Positions 63,102 to 64,000 of a DNA stretch of 64,000 bases are shown here, in pieces. The stretch spans positions 558,001 through 622,000 of the forward strand of contig CAWHQZ010000017.1 of the NCBI GenBank assembly GCA_963831645.1. The letters are read 5' to 3'. The position numbers were made by a program, and so were the translations under genes. The notes below the pieces were generated by a model. The model was given only the letters and a program-made list of their open reading frames with translations. It searched no databases and was not told where the DNA came from. This stretch comes from CAWHQZ01 sp963831645 (lineage in GTDB: Bacteria > Pseudomonadota > Alphaproteobacteria > Rhizobiales > Aestuariivirgaceae). Within the stretch, counting starts at the first letter, position 1, and every line of letters begins with the position of its first letter.

Positions 63102-63926
63102 ATGTCCGGACCCGATCACACTCGGCAAACCGCGGGTGAACCTTCGCCGGTCGTCATCCTGGTCGAGCCCCAGCTCGGCGAGAATATCGGCACCGCGGCC
63201 CGTGCCATGGCCAACTTCGCACTCCAGGAACTGCGGATCGTGAAGCCGCGCGATGGCTGGCCCAGCGACCATGCCCGGAAAGCTGCCGCGGGCGCCGACC
63301 GGATCCTGGATGAAGCGCGGCTGTTCGATGGCTGCGGCGAGGCGATTGGCGATCTCGACTACGTCTACGCGACGACGGCGCGGCCGCGCGGCATGGTCAA
63401 GCCGGTGGTAACGCCGGCGGAAGCAGGATTGGCCATGGGCTCCCGTATCGCCGAGGGACAGCGGGTGGGTATCCTGTTCGGCCGAGAGCGCTTCGGACTG
63501 CGCAACGACGAAGTGGCGCTCGCCGACGCGATCGTCATGGCGCCGGTCAACCCGGCCTTCGCCTCGCTCAATGTCGCCCAGGCGGTACTGCTCATGGGCT
63601 ACGAGTGGTTCAAGCACCGGGCGCGCAGCATCGGCCAGGAAACGCCGCAGCACGCAGCCTACGCCGGCAGCCATCTGCCGCTGGCAGGATCGCGCATCGC
63701 CAACAAGGAGGAGCTGGAACGGTTCTTCGAGCACCTGCAAAAGGAGCTCGTCGACTGCGGTTTTCTACGGCCGCCCGAGAAGGCGCCGACGATGATGCAA
63801 AATATCCGTGCTCTATTTCTGCGGGCTGAGCTCACCGAACAGGAAGTGCGAACGCTGCGGGGAATCATATCCGGGCTGACCTATGCGCACCTGCGGAGCC
63901 AGCGCGATGGCGGGGTCGAGCGATGA
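63102..63926 (+). CDS. trmJ: tRNA (cytidine/uridine-2'-O-)-methyltransferase TrmJ
   Basis: 274 residues from ATG 63102 (MSGPDHTRQ); an earlier in-frame Met at 63039 is less likely. SPOUT-family: VVILVEPQLGENIGTAARAM, FGRERFGLRNDEVALAD and NPAFASLNVAQAVLLM form the knotted SAM site. Methylates position 32 of tRNAs. Overlaps murI by four bases, as in other rhizobia. Confidence 0.9.
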   Translation: MSGPDHTRQTAGEPSPVVILVEPQLGENIGTAARAMANFALQELRIVKPRDGWPSDHARKAAAGADRILDEARLFDGCGEAIGDLDYVYATTARPRGMVKPVVTPAEAGLAMGSRIAEGQRVGILFGRERFGLRNDEVALADAIVMAPVNPAFASLNVAQAVLLMGYEWFKHRARSIGQETPQHAAYAGSHLPLAGSRIANKEELERFFEHLQKELVDCGFLRPPEKAPTMMQNIRALFLRAELTEQEVRTLRGIISGLTYAHLRSQRDGGVER

Positions 63927-64000
63927 TCCGTTCGCCGCGGGTGCTGATTTTCGATTCCGGCATGGGAGGATTGACGGTTGCAACCGCCGTGCGCGACCTG
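63923..64000 (+). CDS. murI: Glutamate racemase, start only (cut by window end)
   Basis: Twenty-six residues are visible: IRSPRVLIFDSGMGGLTVAT. The FDSGxGG motif holds the first catalytic-site residues of glutamate racemase. Makes D-glutamate for peptidoglycan. ATG overlaps the trmJ stop. Confidence 0.9.
   Translation, partial: MIRSPRVLIFDSGMGGLTVATAVRDL

Noticed and set aside
1..64000. CRISPR arrays, prophage structural genes, tRNA or rRNA genes
   Set aside because: No regularly spaced repeats, capsid/tail genes, cloverleaf tRNAs or rRNA stretches were noticed on either strand by eye. A tRNAscan or Infernal run would settle the RNA question.

Overview
The window reads as chromosome of a Rhizobiales (Hyphomicrobiales) alphaproteobacterium. 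Supporting signs are the core block dksA-fliO-cckA-recA-alaS-icd-trmJ-murI at 50.7-64 kb, an alphaproteobacterial LexA box (GTTC-N7-GTTC) before recA, CckA itself, rhizobial-style groESL with a CIRCE element, FixJ- and FixK-like regulators, and Mesorhizobium-like intergenic palindromes. GC is high and most genes sit in tight operons with ATGA overlaps. No rRNA, tRNA or CRISPR array was seen.

Layout. (1) 0-9.1 kb is worn accessory DNA: a cytochrome c tail, a cyclase-TPR gene, a truncated O-methyltransferase, small unknown genes, a Crp/Fnr regulator, a tyrosine-recombinase tail beside a decayed hydrolase, two orphan kinase tails, and one intact FixJ-type regulator/kinase pair. (2) 9.2-23.1 kb is a LacI-controlled catabolic locus: a divergent DUF993 gene, then lacI, a Gfo/Idh/MocA dehydrogenase, a CoA-transferase, an enoyl-CoA hydratase, a CUT1 sugar ABC transporter, two GMC oxidoreductases and an SDR. 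(3) 23.2-39.0 kb is a second catabolic locus: enolase-superfamily protein, DapA-like lyase, TetR regulator, GNAT, epimerase, nitrilase-type amidohydrolase, a Liv/urea-type ABC transporter and, divergently, a ribose-type ABC transporter. Three near-identical 20-bp palindromes, each the same distance from a -35 box, tie its three promoters together. (4) 39-47 kb holds small genes, groESL, a Crp/Fnr regulator, a pair of related membrane-anchored proteins and palindromic repeats. (5) 47.2-64 kb is mainly core: metA with a P-loop partner, an amine-oxidase-like flavoprotein, dksA, fliO, cckA, an amidase, recA, alaS, a cyclic-nucleotide-binding K+ channel, a GFA protein, icd, trmJ and the start of murI.

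Many genes carry frame breaks. Every break that could be resolved is explained by extra bases (one base in all but one case) and none by a lost base, and the breaks hit two genes that should be essential (alaS, cckA). The simplest reading is insertion errors in the sequence, so most broken genes outside 2.2-6.8 kb are probably intact in the organism.

The best candidate for an undescribed system is the locus at 23.2-39.0 kb, a TetR-controlled regulon with two different transporters and a DapA-like/enolase-like/nitrilase-like enzyme set whose substrate cannot be read from sequence.
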